Origin: Thermomonas sp. HDW16
Lineage (GTDB): Bacteria; Pseudomonadota; Gammaproteobacteria; Xanthomonadales; Xanthomonadaceae
Length of the DNA: 64,000 nt
Direction of reading: 5' to 3'
Assembly (NCBI RefSeq): GCF_011302915.1
Contig: NZ_CP049872.1
Coordinates: 2,480,001-2,544,000, forward strand
Part shown: positions 1-9,583 of the stretch, in pieces
How the letters are laid out: each line of letters opens with the position of its first letter
How positions within the stretch are numbered: position 1 is the first letter of the stretch
Notes under the pieces: generated by a model
The model's database searches: none
What the model saw: only the letters and a program-made list of their open reading frames with translations
What the model was told of the DNA's origin: nothing
Made by a program: the position numbers and the translations under genes

Positions 1-2098
1 CAGGCGAGGTGAAGGCGGTGACCGAAGGCACTTCGGTCATCGCGAAGGCGCCGTTCAGGGTGTGGATCGCGCGGAGCAATCCGTCGTTGACGCTGCCATC
101 GCCCGCGCGCGCCTGCGCCAGCCAGGCATCGACGGTTTCCAGGTGGCTGCCGACTTCGGTACCCAGGATGTCCAGCAATACCGGATCGACCTGCACGGCC
201 ACGGTTTCGACCGCAGGCGGCAGCGCGGCAGTTTCTTCGGCAACGGAAATCGCTTCGGCTTCGACAGGCGCTGCTGCGGTGGCGGTGCCGAGCAAGACTT
301 CCTCGCCAGCGGCCAGGCGATCGGCCACTGCTTCCATCGATGCGAGGTCGACTGCAGTCGAGGCCTGGCCGCGCAGCGCCTCATGCAGCTGCGGCAACAC
401 CTCGCGCACCTGGCCGACGAAGGCGACCACGGCCGGGCTGGCCGGGCGTTTGCCGTCGCGCACCTGGTTCAGCATGTTCTCGACGTGCCAGCTGAAATCG
501 CCCAGCGTGCGAGCACCGACCAGGCGGCCGCTGCCCTTCAGGGTGTGGAACACGCGGCGGATCGGCAGCATCCGCTCCATGTCCTCGGGTTGCAGGCGCC
601 ATGCCGGCAACAAGGTGTCGAGGTTGCCGATTTCTTCCTCGAATTCTTCCAGGAAAATCTCGCGGATCTCGTCGTCGATCTCGTCGCCGGCGTTGTCGAA
701 ACCGGCGGTCAGTGCGACCGGGCCCGCTTGCTGGGCGACGATCGCAGGTGCCTGCGTCGCGGTTTCGGCCACCGCTTCGACCGGCGCAACGGCATGCGCG
801 ACCACTGCCGCCTCGGTGGCATCGGCCTCCGCGGTGGTTTCGATCTCGCCGCCTTCCGGCAGCGGCCAGTAGCCGATCTGCTCCAGGCTGCCACGCGTCT
901 TGTCGAGCAAGTCCTGGCGCTGGCCATGCGGCTCGCGCAGCGATTCCAGGTAGTACTCCATGCCGGCCAGCGCATCGGCCAGCGTGTCCAGTTGGCGGCC
1001 GCCGGGAACCAGCTTCTTGCCGATCAATTCGGCGTGGCTGTAACGGCGCAGTGCCTCCAGGTAGCCGGCGGGTTCCGGCAACTGCAGCACGCGCATCGCA
1101 CCACCGACCTCGCCCAGCAGGCGCGGCACCTGGTCCAGCGACGCATGGTCCCAATCGGTTTCGACGAAGGCGACGAAGGCATTGCGCACTTCGGCGAAAT
1201 TGGCGATCGCCTCGCGCGCCAACGCGCCCATCACCTTGCGCGACTCCTGCGCCAACAGGTCGTCGCCTGCGTCCGCATCGCCCTGGCCGAGTCGGGCGAC
1301 CTGGTCGTCAAGCGAGTGGTCGATGTAGATCAGCGCGCTGGCGACTTCCAGCAGGTCGCTCTCGCTGGGCGCGCGTGCGCCGCTGGCGATATCCGACAAC
1401 ACCTTGCGTTGTTCCTGGATGACTGTTTCGGCCGAGGCCAGGCCGACGATGCCCAGGGTATCGCCAATGCGGCCCAACGCTTCCGCCTGCGGCTGCAGGT
1501 CGGCGACGTTGCTCAGGCCCGAGCGCAGGTGCAGGTCGAGTGCGTCCTTGACGCGCAGCAGGTCTTCCTTGAGCGCGGTGGAGACGGTATCCAGCAATTC
1601 GCGGTTGCGCCCGGCAAGGCTGCCGCGGGCATGTTCGAGTTCGGCCTCGGTGGGCTCTTCCAGCAAGCTGGGCAGGACGTCCTGGCTGAGCGCGCTGGCG
1701 CCGCGCGCGGCACGCAGTTCGTTGAGTAACGGCAGCAGCACGATCGGGATGTCGCGGTGCCCGCCCTGCAAGCGTTCCAGGTAATCCGGCAACTGCACCA
1801 CGCCGCGCATCAGCGCTGCGGCGGCGTCGTCGCGATTGGTCGCGGTGCCGTCCTGAAGCGCAGCGGCCAGCTGTTCCATTTCTTCGGCCACCATTGCAGG
1901 TGCGTGCAGTTCCAGCATCCGCAACGTGCCCTGCACCTGATGCAGGTAGCTGGCGCAGGCGCGCATGCGATCGCGCTCGTCGGGCGATTCGGCGAAGGCT
2001 TCGATCTCGAGCCGCGCCTGGCGCAGCGTCTCGTCGATCTCCGGCTTCACCCAGCCCAGCGCGGTGTGGTCGATGGCATCCCGCAACGCCGTGGTCAT
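1..2098 (-). CDS. chpA: ChpA/PilL-type hybrid chemotaxis kinase, N-terminal part (runs off window)
   Basis: CheA-like kinase of the type IV pilus (Pil-Chp) chemosensory pathway, cut by the left window edge, so about 699 N-terminal residues are visible and the kinase, CheW-like and receiver parts lie outside. The ATG at 2098 follows a GGAG Shine-Dalgarno. The visible part is a chain of Hpt-like helical domains. The clearest phosphotransfer motif is FHTLKGSGR, around residues 515-525, with another HTLNGAF site near the edge. Acidic and Ala-rich linkers separate the modules. It lies 80 bp downstream of pilJ and is last in pilGHIJ-chpA, the usual order. It should signal to PilG and PilH to control pilus extension and retraction. 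Recognised from architecture and context. Confidence 0.93.
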   Translation of the reverse strand, partial: MTTALRDAIDHTALGWVKPEIDETLRQARLEIEAFAESPDERDRMRACASYLHQVQGTLRMLELHAPAMVAEEMEQLAAALQDGTATNRDDAAAALMRGVVQLPDYLERLQGGHRDIPIVLLPLLNELRAARGASALSQDVLPSLLEEPTEAELEHARGSLAGRNRELLDTVSTALKEDLLRVKDALDLHLRSGLSNVADLQPQAEALGRIGDTLGIVGLASAETVIQEQRKVLSDIASGARAPSESDLLEVASALIYIDHSLDDQVARLGQGDADAGDDLLAQESRKVMGALAREAIANFAEVRNAFVAFVETDWDHASLDQVPRLLGEVGGAMRVLQLPEPAGYLEALRRYSHAELIGKKLVPGGRQLDTLADALAGMEYYLESLREPHGQRQDLLDKTRGSLEQIGYWPLPEGGEIETTAEADATEAAVVAHAVAPVEAVAETATQAPAIVAQQAGPVALTAGFDNAGDEIDDEIREIFLEEFEEEIGNLDTLLPAWRLQPEDMERMLPIRRVFHTLKGSGRLVGARTLGDFSWHVENMLNQVRDGKRPASPAVVAFVGQVREVLPQLHEALRGQASTAVDLASMEAVADRLAAGEEVLLGTATAAAPVEAEAISVAEETAALPPAVETVAVQVDPVLLDILGTEVGSHLETVDAWLAQARAGDGSVNDGLLRAIHTLNGAFAMTEVPSVTAFTSP

Positions 2099-2178
2099 CG
2101 CGACGCTCCGGTAAGGCCCCGCGCCGCGGCGGGGCTGGCCTGGACGGTACTGTTCATCCGCACCTCGACGTCAGCGGC

Positions 2179-4194
2179 TCAGGCGGGCAGCTTGAAGTCG
2201 GCGACCGAACGACGCAGGTCGGCGGCGAGCTGCGCGAGGATGCCGACCGATTCCGCGGTCTGGCTGGCGCCTTGCGAAGTCTGCGCAGTGATCGACTGGA
2301 TCGTGTTCATCGTCTGGGTGATGCCGGTCGCCGCGCTGGACTGCTGCGCCGCCGCGGTGGAGATGCCCTGAATCAGCCCGGACAAATCCGCCGACACCTT
2401 TTCGATCTCGCCCAGCGCAGTACCCGCGTCCTCGGCGAGGCGCGCACCGGCGACCACTTCCGAGGTCGTCTGTTCCATCGACGACACCGCTTCGTTGGTA
2501 TCGGCCTGAATGGTCTGCACCAGCGATTCGATGCGCTTGGTCGCGCTGGAGGAGCGTTCCGCGAGGCGCTGCACTTCGTCGGCCACCACCGCGAACCCGC
2601 GGCCTGCTTCACCTGCCGAAGCTGCCTGGATCGCCGCGTTCAGCGCCAGGATGTTGGTCTGTTCGGAAATGTCGTTGATCAGTTCCACGATCGAGCCGAT
2701 TTCCTGCGAGCTTTCGCCCAGGCGCTTGATGCGCTTGGAGGTTTCCTGGATCTGGTCGCGGATGCTGTCCATGCCGGCGATCGTCTGCCGCACCACGCCT
2801 GCACCATTGGTCGCGATCTGCACCGAGCGCTGCGCCACCTCGGCGGAGTCCGCGGAGTTGCGCGACACCTGGTTAATGCTGGCCGCGATCTCGTTGATGC
2901 GGTCGGTGGCGGAGTTGATTTCCTGCGCCTGGTGCTCCGCCGCTTCCGCGAGGTGCATGGCGGTAGCCTGGGTTTCCTGCGCGCTGGACGCGACCTGCAC
3001 CGAGGTGTCGTTGATGGTCGTTACCAGGGTGCGCAGCTGCTCCACCGCGAAGTTGATCGAGTCCGCGATCGCGCCGGTCATGTCCTCGGTCACGGTCGCC
3101 TTCACGGTCAGGTCGCCTTCCGCGAGCGAACCCATTTCGTCCAGCAGGCGCATGATCGCCTCCTGGTTGCGGTCGTTCAGTTCCTTGGTGGTCTGGTAGC
3201 GCTTGCGTTCCGCGCTGCGGGTGCTGAAGTACAGGCCGACCAACGACAGCAGGATGCCCAGACCGGACAGGATGCTGACCCAGATGCCACCGAAGATGCT
3301 GGTGTCCTTCAGCGAACCGAACGAGGTCACGCTGGCCAGCAGCTTCTGACTGTCGGACAACAGGTTGTTGGAGCCGGCGGCCAATGCCGCCGCCGAGGTC
3401 TGCGCGCCGATCAGGTTCTTCGAACTGGCGTTCAGTGCATCCAGGTCCTTCTTCATCTCCTGCCACAACGCAAAGGCCTGGTTGAGCGGGCCGATCGCGC
3501 CGGCCGCGGTGACGCGGGCAACATCGCCGCCACCGTTGCGCAGACCGTTCATCGACCGGTCGAACACCGCGGTATCGCGTGTCAGGCCTTCCGCCGCGAC
3601 CTGCGCGCCGGAACCGCCCGCCTGCAATTCGGCGATGCGGCGGGCGATCGCCGCCGAGGTCACCACTTGCTGCAGTGCGGTAAACACCTGGCCGGAACTG
3701 GCGCCGCCAGAAGCCAGGCCGCGCACCACTTCGTTCAATTGCGCCTGCAACTGCGGCATCTTCGAGGTCACGCTAGCCGCGTGGCCCGCCAGCGCCAGCA
3801 CCTGCGGTTCGGCCGCCAACACCTGTTCGGCACCCTTCGCCAACGGCGCCCAGGTATTAGTGACGCTCTTGATCGGGCCGGCGACGCCGGTGGCAGTGCC
3901 GAAGTTGTCGTTCAGCGACTTCACGTCGCCGTCGATCTGCTCCTTGGTCGCATTGAATGCCTTGTAGGAATCCGCGTTGCCGCCTACGGCTTCCTGCGCC
4001 TGCACCGCCAATCGCTGCGAGTTCACCTGCAGGTTCGAGGCTGCGGTACTGGCACCGCCGACGCGTGCCGCCTTGGTGGTGGCATACAGCGTGTTCGCAC
4101 CGAACACGACCAGCGACAGGATCAGGATCGCGGCCCAAGCACGCGTGCTGAGGTTTTGGCCCTTGCCGGCGACGGAATCCATCATAGTGCTCAT
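2179..4194 (-). CDS. pilJ: Type IV pilus methyl-accepting chemotaxis protein PilJ
   Basis: Membrane receptor of the Pil-Chp system, 671 aa, close to the family length of about 680. The N-terminal transmembrane helix covers about residues 20-38. A helical periplasmic sensor follows, then a second helix near 301-323 ([19 protein letters not shown]) and a HAMP-like stretch. The signalling coiled coil has its hairpin tip near 501-545, with the MCP signature [16 protein letters not shown] and [10 protein letters not shown]. The ATG is preceded by GAGGT about 6 nt upstream. It lies 43 bp after pilI and 80 bp before chpA. It is expected to couple through PilI to ChpA. A C-terminal methylation-adaptor pentapeptide is not obvious; the protein ends FKLPA. 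Confidence 0.95.
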   Translation of the reverse strand: MSTMMDSVAGKGQNLSTRAWAAILILSLVVFGANTLYATTKAARVGGASTAASNLQVNSQRLAVQAQEAVGGNADSYKAFNATKEQIDGDVKSLNDNFGTATGVAGPIKSVTNTWAPLAKGAEQVLAAEPQVLALAGHAASVTSKMPQLQAQLNEVVRGLASGGASSGQVFTALQQVVTSAAIARRIAELQAGGSGAQVAAEGLTRDTAVFDRSMNGLRNGGGDVARVTAAGAIGPLNQAFALWQEMKKDLDALNASSKNLIGAQTSAAALAAGSNNLLSDSQKLLASVTSFGSLKDTSIFGGIWVSILSGLGILLSLVGLYFSTRSAERKRYQTTKELNDRNQEAIMRLLDEMGSLAEGDLTVKATVTEDMTGAIADSINFAVEQLRTLVTTINDTSVQVASSAQETQATAMHLAEAAEHQAQEINSATDRINEIAASINQVSRNSADSAEVAQRSVQIATNGAGVVRQTIAGMDSIRDQIQETSKRIKRLGESSQEIGSIVELINDISEQTNILALNAAIQAASAGEAGRGFAVVADEVQRLAERSSSATKRIESLVQTIQADTNEAVSSMEQTTSEVVAGARLAEDAGTALGEIEKVSADLSGLIQGISTAAAQQSSAATGITQTMNTIQSITAQTSQGASQTAESVGILAQLAADLRRSVADFKLPA

Positions 4195-4237
4195 GTTGCG
4201 ACCTCGGCTTGCATGCTTGGTAGTGTTTGACCGCCGA

Positions 4238-5014
4238 TCAGGCGGCGGCTTGGCGGAATTCGGGGGTGCGGGCCAGGCGTTCGAGGCTGAACACGCCCCA
4301 GTCCTGGTCGTTCATGCGGTAGGCGCGTTCGACGAAATGCGCATAACGGCCATCGGCGATGGAGGCCATGTCGATGCCCTGGGCTTCGACGAAACTGCGC
4401 TGGCCGTACATCTCGTCAATGGTCACCGCAACGTCGCCGCCCGGCTGGCGCACGACCAGCACGCGCTGGCCCTCGTGCAACACGGTGCGCTCGCCTTCCA
4501 GGAACTGCTTGAGATCGACAACGGGCAGCAGGGTACCGCGCACGTTGGCCACGCCCAGCATCCACGGCTGCGCCCCGGGGATCGGGGTCAACGCCGGCAT
4601 CGACAGGATTTCGACCACTTCATCGAACCCGGATGCCAACCGATGCGAGCCGACCCGATACGCCACGCCGCGCCACAGACCGGGTGCATCCAGCTGTTCG
4701 GGCAGGCCAGCCACGTGGGCCAGGCTGCGTTGTTCGAAATCGGCAAGCACCAAGTACGGCGAGCGCGCATCGCGCGCCTTCAACCTGGACTGTCGCAGCG
4801 GCTTGGCGGCATCGCTGCGCCCGGCCGCGGCTTCAACCGGAAATTCCTGCGCCTGCTCGATCACGGCGACGTCCGCATCCTGCGTTTCCACCGTGGCTTC
4901 TTCGGCCATGATGTCTTCGCCATCGACGCCCACATCGGCCGGCGCCGCGGCTGCCTGCACCGTGGCCGGTTGCTGCGGCTTGCCCTTGTTCTTGTGTTTG
5001 CCGCGCTTGGCCAT
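4238..5014 (-). CDS. pilI: CheW-like adaptor PilI
   Basis: Scaffold linking PilJ to the ChpA kinase. The CheW domain covers roughly residues 114-250 ([19 protein letters not shown], then [15 protein letters not shown], the conserved CheW core). The protein is 258 aa, whereas PilI proteins are usually about 180. The extra length is a Lys-rich start ([12 protein letters not shown]) and an Ala/Glu/Asp-rich linker to about residue 80. An internal ATG at codon 36 could give a shorter form. The chosen ATG lies 5 nt after the pilH stop, which fits translational coupling, but its Shine-Dalgarno is weak. So the domain call is certain and the exact start is less so. Confidence 0.88.
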   Translation of the reverse strand: MAKRGKHKNKGKPQQPATVQAAAAPADVGVDGEDIMAEEATVETQDADVAVIEQAQEFPVEAAAGRSDAAKPLRQSRLKARDARSPYLVLADFEQRSLAHVAGLPEQLDAPGLWRGVAYRVGSHRLASGFDEVVEILSMPALTPIPGAQPWMLGVANVRGTLLPVVDLKQFLEGERTVLHEGQRVLVVRQPGGDVAVTIDEMYGQRSFVEAQGIDMASIADGRYAHFVERAYRMNDQDWGVFSLERLARTPEFRQAAA

Positions 5015-5019
5015 GGTGC

Positions 5020-5385
5020 TCAGTGCCCAACCAGTGCGTTGATGCGCTCGATCAGGTCGGTCTCGCGCGGCGGCTTGACGATGTAGTCCTTGGCGCCCTG
5101 GCGCAGGCCCCAGACCCGATCCGTTTCCAGGTTCTTGGTGCTGACGATCAGCACCGGGATGTGGCTGGTGTCGGCATCGCGCGACAGTGCGCGAGTGGCC
5201 TGGAAGCCGTTCATGCCCGGCAACACCACGTCCATCAGCACCAGGTCAGGCTTGTCGCGGCGCGCCGCGGCAATACCATCTTCGGCATTGCCCGAAGTCG
5301 TGACCGAATGCCCGTTGCGCTCCAACAGCTGCGAGAGCACCGCGGCTTCGGTTGGCGAATCTTCGATAAGCAGTATGCGTGCCAT
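5020..5385 (-). CDS. pilH: Response regulator PilH
   Basis: Single receiver domain, 121 aa, of the CheY fold. The acidic pocket is E8-D9 and the phospho-acceptor is D52 in LVLMDVVLPGMNGF; the conserved Lys lies in KDYIVKPP. There is no output domain. In Pseudomonas and Xanthomonas, PilH acts with PilG downstream of ChpA to control pilus motor activity; the PilH/PilG distinction here rests on gene order and sequence type. A purine-rich GTAGGG lies upstream of the ATG, and the gene follows pilG by 18 bp. Confidence 0.93.
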   Translation of the reverse strand: MARILLIEDSPTEAAVLSQLLERNGHSVTTSGNAEDGIAAARRDKPDLVLMDVVLPGMNGFQATRALSRDADTSHIPVLIVSTKNLETDRVWGLRQGAKDYIVKPPRETDLIERINALVGH

Positions 5386-5403
5386 GGATGCCCTACCCCC
5401 CGG

Positions 5404-5805
5404 TCAGGCGTTGACGTACGTCCGGATTGCGCCGAGCAGCTCTTCCCGCGTGAAAGGCTTGGTCAGGTACTGCTCCGATCCGACGATACGTCCGCGCGCC
5501 TTGTCGAACAAACCATCTTTCGACGAAAGCATGATGACCGGCACATTTTTGAAGGTCTGGTTGTTCTTGATCAGCGCACACGTCTGATAACCGTCCAGCC
5601 GCGGCATCATGATGTCGACGAAGATGATCTGCGGGTTGTGGTCGGCGATCTTGGACAGCGCCTCGAATCCGTCGGTGGCGGTCACCACCTCGCAACCCTC
5701 GCGCACCAGCAGGGTTTCCGCGGTACGACGGATGGTCTTGGAATCGTCGATGACCATCACCCTCAATCCCTTGAGGCTGACGTCCTGGTCGTTTTGTTGC
5801 GACAT
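5404..5805 (-). CDS. pilG: Response regulator PilG
   Basis: First gene of the Pil-Chp operon: a 133-aa stand-alone receiver with acidic pair D20-D21 and phospho-acceptor D64 in IIFVDIMMPRLDGYQ. The conserved Lys is in YLTKPFTREEL. A short polar N-terminal tail precedes the fold. A strong GGGGAG ribosome-binding site lies 8 nt before the ATG, and a TTGACA promoter lies about 80 nt upstream. PilG is the regulator normally needed for pilus extension. The gene is divergent from gshB. Confidence 0.94.
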   Translation of the reverse strand: MSQQNDQDVSLKGLRVMVIDDSKTIRRTAETLLVREGCEVVTATDGFEALSKIADHNPQIIFVDIMMPRLDGYQTCALIKNNQTFKNVPVIMLSSKDGLFDKARGRIVGSEQYLTKPFTREELLGAIRTYVNA

Positions 5806-5858
5806 GCGCTCCCCTTTGACGGCATTCGCACCGGCGGCATCTGCCGCAGGGCGAACTC

Positions 5859-5889
5859 TCTATATCCCAGCCTGTGAACGGCCTGTCAA
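5859..5889 (-). promoter_or_regulatory. Predicted sigma-70 promoter of pilGHIJ-chpA
   Basis: On the minus strand there is a perfect -35 TTGACA (5889-5884), a 19-nt spacer and a -10-like TATAGA (5864-5859). This would start transcription near 5850, about 45 nt upstream of the pilG ATG. The spacer is longer than the optimal 17 nt; an alternative -10, GATATA, gives 17 nt but matches less well. Confidence 0.5.
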
Positions 5890-5963
5890 GCGCTGCCGCG
5901 TCCGGGCCCCGGAATGAACGGGCGGCCCTGATACCATCCCCGCACCCCTCGCAGGATGTGCCG

Positions 5964-6941
5964 ATGCCCCTCGTTGCACCACTCGACGTGGTGGTGGTGA
6001 TGGATCCGATCGAATCCATCAAGACCGCCAAGGATTCCACCTTCGCCATGCTGCTGGAGGCCCAACGCCGCGGCCATCGCCTGCATTACGTACGCCCCGG
6101 CGGACTGTCGCTGGTGGGCGCATGTGCGGTGGCGACGGTGGCCCCGCTGGCGGTGCGCGATGCGGCCAAGGGCCATTTCGAATTGGGCGCATGGTCGCTG
6201 CTCGAATTCGGGCCGAACCAGGTCGTGCTGATGCGCAAGGATCCGCCGGTCGATGCCGATTACCTGCACGACACCCAACTGCTCGGCATGGCACAAGCGC
6301 AAGGCGCGCTTGTCATCAACAACCCGCAGGGCCTGCGCGACTTCAACGAGAAGCTGGCGGCGTTGCTGTTCCCGCATTGCTGTCCACCGACCCTGGTCAC
6401 CCGCGATGCGGCGATGCTCAAGGCCTTCGTCAACGAACATGTCGAGGCCGTGCTGAAGCCGCTGGACGGCATGGGCGGTCGCTCGATCTTCCGCGCCAAG
6501 GCAGGCGAGCCCAACCTCAACGTGATCCTGGAAACCCTGACCGAAGGCGGCCACCACCTGGCGATGGCGCAACGCTACCTGCCGGAGATCGTGGATGGCG
6601 ACAAGCGCATCCTGCTGGTCGATGGCGAACCGGTCGATTACTGCCTGGCGCGGATCCCGCAGGGCGACGAATTCCGCGGCAACCTGGCTGCAGGCGGCCG
6701 TGGTGAAGGCCGTCCGCTGACGGATCGCGACCGCTGGATCGCCGCGCAAGTCGGCCCGGAAATGAAGCGGCGCGGCATGCTGTTCGTCGGCCTGGACGTG
6801 ATCGGCGACTACCTGACCGAAGTGAACGTCACCAGCCCCACCTGCATCCGCGAACTGGATGCGCAGTTCGGCCTGAACATCGCCGGCCGCTTGTTCGACC
6901 GACTCGAGGCCAGCCTGGCCGAAGCCAAGCTGGCCAACTGA
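5964..6941 (+). CDS. gshB: Glutathione synthetase
   Basis: ATP-grasp ligase joining gamma-glutamylcysteine and glycine in the second step of glutathione synthesis, in the cytosol. The protein is 325 aa (family about 315). The frame is open further upstream, but the ATG at 5964 has an AGGA site and gives the family N-terminus MPLVAPLDVVVVMDPIESI. ATP-grasp signatures are VLKPLDGMGGRSIFR in the central region and a C-terminal FVGLDVIGDYLTEVNVTSPT metal-binding segment. It overlaps the downstream tonB start by one base (TGATG), implying coupling. Confidence 0.96.
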   Translation: MPLVAPLDVVVVMDPIESIKTAKDSTFAMLLEAQRRGHRLHYVRPGGLSLVGACAVATVAPLAVRDAAKGHFELGAWSLLEFGPNQVVLMRKDPPVDADYLHDTQLLGMAQAQGALVINNPQGLRDFNEKLAALLFPHCCPPTLVTRDAAMLKAFVNEHVEAVLKPLDGMGGRSIFRAKAGEPNLNVILETLTEGGHHLAMAQRYLPEIVDGDKRILLVDGEPVDYCLARIPQGDEFRGNLAAGGRGEGRPLTDRDRWIAAQVGPEMKRRGMLFVGLDVIGDYLTEVNVTSPTCIRELDAQFGLNIAGRLFDRLEASLAEAKLAN

Positions 6942-7828
6942 TGGCCGCCGCGGTCGCCCCGTCCGTGCCCGCGGCGCCGGCGATCGGCGAATCGACGCGC
7001 TTGGGCGCCACCATGGTGCTGTCCGTGCTGTTGCACGCAATCGCCATCCTCGGCATCGGCTTCGCGGTGGAAGACGCCGCACCGGTGATGCCCACGCTGG
7101 ACGTGATCCTGACCCAAACCAAGACTGCGCTGACCCCGGCGCAGGCCGACTTCCTGGCCCAGGCCAACAACCAGGGCGGCGGCGAACATGACGAGAGCAG
7201 CCGCCCCACAGCACCGCAGGCCGGCCCGCTGCCGCAGTTGGAGGACGGACTTGCCCCGCGTCCGCTGCGCGCGCAGACACCCGCGCCCAGCCCACCACCG
7301 GAAGCGCGCGTGGTCAGCTCGACCACGGCACGGGACACCCTGCCCACTGCGCAGATCCGGCAAGAAGTCGATGCCAACCCGCTGCCGCAAGGCCAGGAGA
7401 AGATCGACCGCGACATCGAAATGGCGCGGTTGGCCGCCGAGATCCAGTTGCGCTCCCAACAATACGCCAAGCGCCCGAAACGCAAGTTCGTCTCCGCCAG
7501 CACCAAGGAATACGCGTGGGCGCAGTATCTGCGCGGCTGGGTGGACCGGGTGGAGCGGGTCGGCAACCTCAACTACCCGGACGAGGCGCGCCGTCGCCGC
7601 ATTGGTGGGCTGGTGGTGATCAGCGTGGCAGTGCGCCGCAACGGCAGCGTGGAAGGCACCCGCATCATCCAGTCCAGCCACATCCCGATGCTGGACAACG
7701 CCGCGTTGCGCATCGTCAAGCTGTCGGAACCCTTCGCGCCGCTACCGAAAACGCAAGAAGACCCCGACATCCTGCATGTAACCCGCACCTGGCAGTTCCT
7801 GCCGGGCGGCGAACTGGTCGACCAGTAA
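6941..7828 (+). CDS. tonB: TonB-family energy transducer
   Basis: Inner-membrane-anchored periplasmic protein that would pass proton-motive energy to TonB-dependent outer-membrane receptors, 295 aa. One N-terminal transmembrane helix covers about residues 24-43 (GATMVLSVLLHAIAILGIGF). A Pro/Gln-rich periplasmic linker with a charged helical stretch follows. The C-terminal TonB domain starts at about residue 205 (NYPDEARRRRIGGLVVISVAV) and contains NGSVEGTRII. No exbB or exbD is adjacent, so this is probably an auxiliary TonB. The start overlaps the gshB stop. Confidence 0.88.
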   Translation: MAAAVAPSVPAAPAIGESTRLGATMVLSVLLHAIAILGIGFAVEDAAPVMPTLDVILTQTKTALTPAQADFLAQANNQGGGEHDESSRPTAPQAGPLPQLEDGLAPRPLRAQTPAPSPPPEARVVSSTTARDTLPTAQIRQEVDANPLPQGQEKIDRDIEMARLAAEIQLRSQQYAKRPKRKFVSASTKEYAWAQYLRGWVDRVERVGNLNYPDEARRRRIGGLVVISVAVRRNGSVEGTRIIQSSHIPMLDNAALRIVKLSEPFAPLPKTQEDPDILHVTRTWQFLPGGELVDQ

Positions 7829-7841
7829 CCGGCCGTCCGGA

Positions 7842-8384
7842 TCAGCGGTACAGGCAATCGATCACGCCCTGCTCCAGCGCGATCATCGTCGAGGCGGCCT
7901 TTTCCCAATCACCGTCCTGCTGCAACACGCGGTAATCGCCATCGCGCGCATCCGCAGCTCCCATGTCCGCCACGCCCAGGTCGGACTGGACGATGCGGAA
8001 ATAGCCGTCGCTGGCCTCGACCGCGATGCGGCTGCGAACACTGTGCGTGGACCAGCCCGCGCGGTAGTTCACCTGGCTGTTGGCGACCAACTGGCCGCTG
8101 TTCGGCTCTCCCGCCTCGATCGCCACGCCACTCTGGTTACCCAAGCACCCGCGGGCCTTGTCGATGATCTGCACGGCCGCGGCATTGATCTGGTAGCGCG
8201 TGCCGAGGATGCGGGCGATGTTTCGCGCATCGCCTTGCCCGGGCTCGACCTCGAGCGTGTGGCCTTCGAACTGGACGTCCTCCGCCAGTACCGGGGCGCC
8301 CATCAGTGCGACGGCAATCAGTAGGTAACTGGCGCCGGTTGTCGCTGTTTTGCAACGGCTCTGCATGCACGCAGCATAACGCAT
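7842..8384 (-). CDS. Uncharacterised secreted protein
   Basis: I do not recognise this 180-aa protein. It begins with a plausible Sec signal (ASYLLIAVALMGAPVLAED) cleaved after about residue 35; the ATG at codon 7 (8366) would give a more usual signal length. The mature part has no clear motif, is mixed polar and hydrophobic, and contains a Cys in ARGCLGNQSG and another near the C-terminus (IDCLYR) that could form a disulfide. It lies 16 bp downstream of tsaB and converges on tonB (13 bp apart). Function unknown. Confidence 0.6.
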   Translation of the reverse strand: MRYAACMQSRCKTATTGASYLLIAVALMGAPVLAEDVQFEGHTLEVEPGQGDARNIARILGTRYQINAAAVQIIDKARGCLGNQSGVAIEAGEPNSGQLVANSQVNYRAGWSTHSVRSRIAVEASDGYFRIVQSDLGVADMGAADARDGDYRVLQQDGDWEKAASTMIALEQGVIDCLYR

Positions 8385-8400
8385 CGGGAAATTCCGGCGT

Positions 8401-9105
8401 CTACGGCTGTTTGCGCAAGGCCTGTTGCTCGACGATGGTCAGCGCCACGTTGTTGCGCAGGTAGGCGGGTTCGACCCGCTCCGGCGCGATTGCTTCGCCG
8501 CGCGCGAACATCGATGCACCCAGCCTGGCGACATCCGCGGCATGCGGTAGCGCCATGCCATCGACCGATGCCAGCCGGCCCTGCAGATGCACGCGCAAGG
8601 CGCCATCGGCGGCGGCGAATCCGGTACCGACGCCATGCCAATCCCGGCCATCCGGAACGGTCGCGGCATCCGGCTTGACCACCACTTCGCCGGTCAACGC
8701 GACCAGACCCTCGCCCTGCCGCGCGAATGCGCCGAGGTAGACCTCGCCCATGCGCGCGTCGACCGCGGCGATGATGCCTGCGCCATCCGCGTTCGTTTCC
8801 GCGCGCATCGCCAATGCCGCCAACGTGGATACCGGCAGCAATGGCCGATCCAGCGCCAGCGCGATGCCCTGCGCCAGCGCGATCGCCAGGCGCACGCCGG
8901 TGAACGCGCCGGGCCCGCGGCCGACGGCGATGGCGTCCAGCTGCGATTTCGCCACGCCGGCCTGCGCCAACAGCTGCTCCGCCCATGGCAGGGTCAGCTC
9001 CGCATGTCGACGCGGGGCGATTTCGAAGCGCTCGTGTACCTCACCATCGATCCATACCGCGACGGAACAGGCTTCGGTAGCGGTTTCGATGGCGAGCAGT
9101 TTCAT
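8401..9105 (-). CDS. tsaB: tRNA threonylcarbamoyladenosine complex subunit TsaB
   Basis: Partner of TsaD and TsaE in making t6A37 on tRNAs that read ANN codons. The protein is 234 aa, the normal length. The frame extends upstream to 9273, but the true N-terminus is MKLLAIETATEACSVAVW at 9105, the standard ASKHA-fold start; longer versions would run into the VOC gene. Family motifs include HAELTLPW and the GRGPGAFTGVRLAIALAQG segment. It is 37 bp downstream of the VOC gene in a run starting at mrcB. Confidence 0.95.
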   Translation of the reverse strand: MKLLAIETATEACSVAVWIDGEVHERFEIAPRRHAELTLPWAEQLLAQAGVAKSQLDAIAVGRGPGAFTGVRLAIALAQGIALALDRPLLPVSTLAALAMRAETNADGAGIIAAVDARMGEVYLGAFARQGEGLVALTGEVVVKPDAATVPDGRDWHGVGTGFAAADGALRVHLQGRLASVDGMALPHAADVARLGASMFARGEAIAPERVEPAYLRNNVALTIVEQQALRKQP

Positions 9106-9142
9106 CGCGGGATCGGATTCCGGAATACGCGGGCTGTGCGCA

Positions 9143-9547
9143 TCACGCACCCTTGTTCTTTTCGTCCCACAACATCGGTTCCCACAGCTCGACCTTGTTG
9201 CCGTCCGGATCCATGATCCAGGCGAACTTGCCGTTCTCGTGCGATTCCGGGCCGGCCACGACGTCCACGCCATCCGCCTTCAGCTGCGCAAGCAATTCGC
9301 CGAGATCGTCGACCCGGTAATTGATCATGAAAGCCGAATCGCTGGGACTGAACCACTGGCTGTCCTTGTCGGCCAGGCTCCACACGGTGAGCCCCTTGTC
9401 CTCGGCCTTGTCGTCCGGCCAGCGCAGGATCGCGCCGCCCCAGGTTTCCAGCGGCAGGCCCAGGTGCTTGTGGTACCAAGCGGCCAACGCCGCGCTGTCG
9501 CCCTTGCACTTCAGGAAGACCCCACCGATTCCAGTGACTTTCGCCAT
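9143..9547 (-). CDS. VOC (glyoxalase/bleomycin-resistance fold) family protein
   Basis: Small 134-aa VOC-fold protein with paired beta-alpha-beta-beta-beta modules. The C-terminal module ends in FAWIMDPDGNKVELWEP, a classic VOC segment whose Glu is a metal ligand in characterised members. The N-terminal module carries LAAWYHKHLGLPLETWGG. The substrate cannot be told: members include glyoxalases, dioxygenases and drug-binding proteins. It lies between yoaA and tsaB with short gaps, so it is probably cotranscribed. Confidence 0.8.
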   Translation of the reverse strand: MAKVTGIGGVFLKCKGDSAALAAWYHKHLGLPLETWGGAILRWPDDKAEDKGLTVWSLADKDSQWFSPSDSAFMINYRVDDLGELLAQLKADGVDVVAGPESHENGKFAWIMDPDGNKVELWEPMLWDEKNKGA

Positions 9548-9583
9548 CGTTGCGTTCCGTTCGTTGCGTCGACCAAGGGCCGA

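Noticed and set aside
2116..2135. Small hairpin (GCCCCGC/GCGGGGC) between pilJ and chpA
   Set aside because: Seven GC pairs are common by chance at this base composition and no T-run follows; not called as a terminator or attenuator.
1894..4230. 778-aa plus-strand ORF opposite pilJ
   Set aside because: PilJ on the minus strand has complete MCP architecture; the opposite frame is His/Arg-rich noise.
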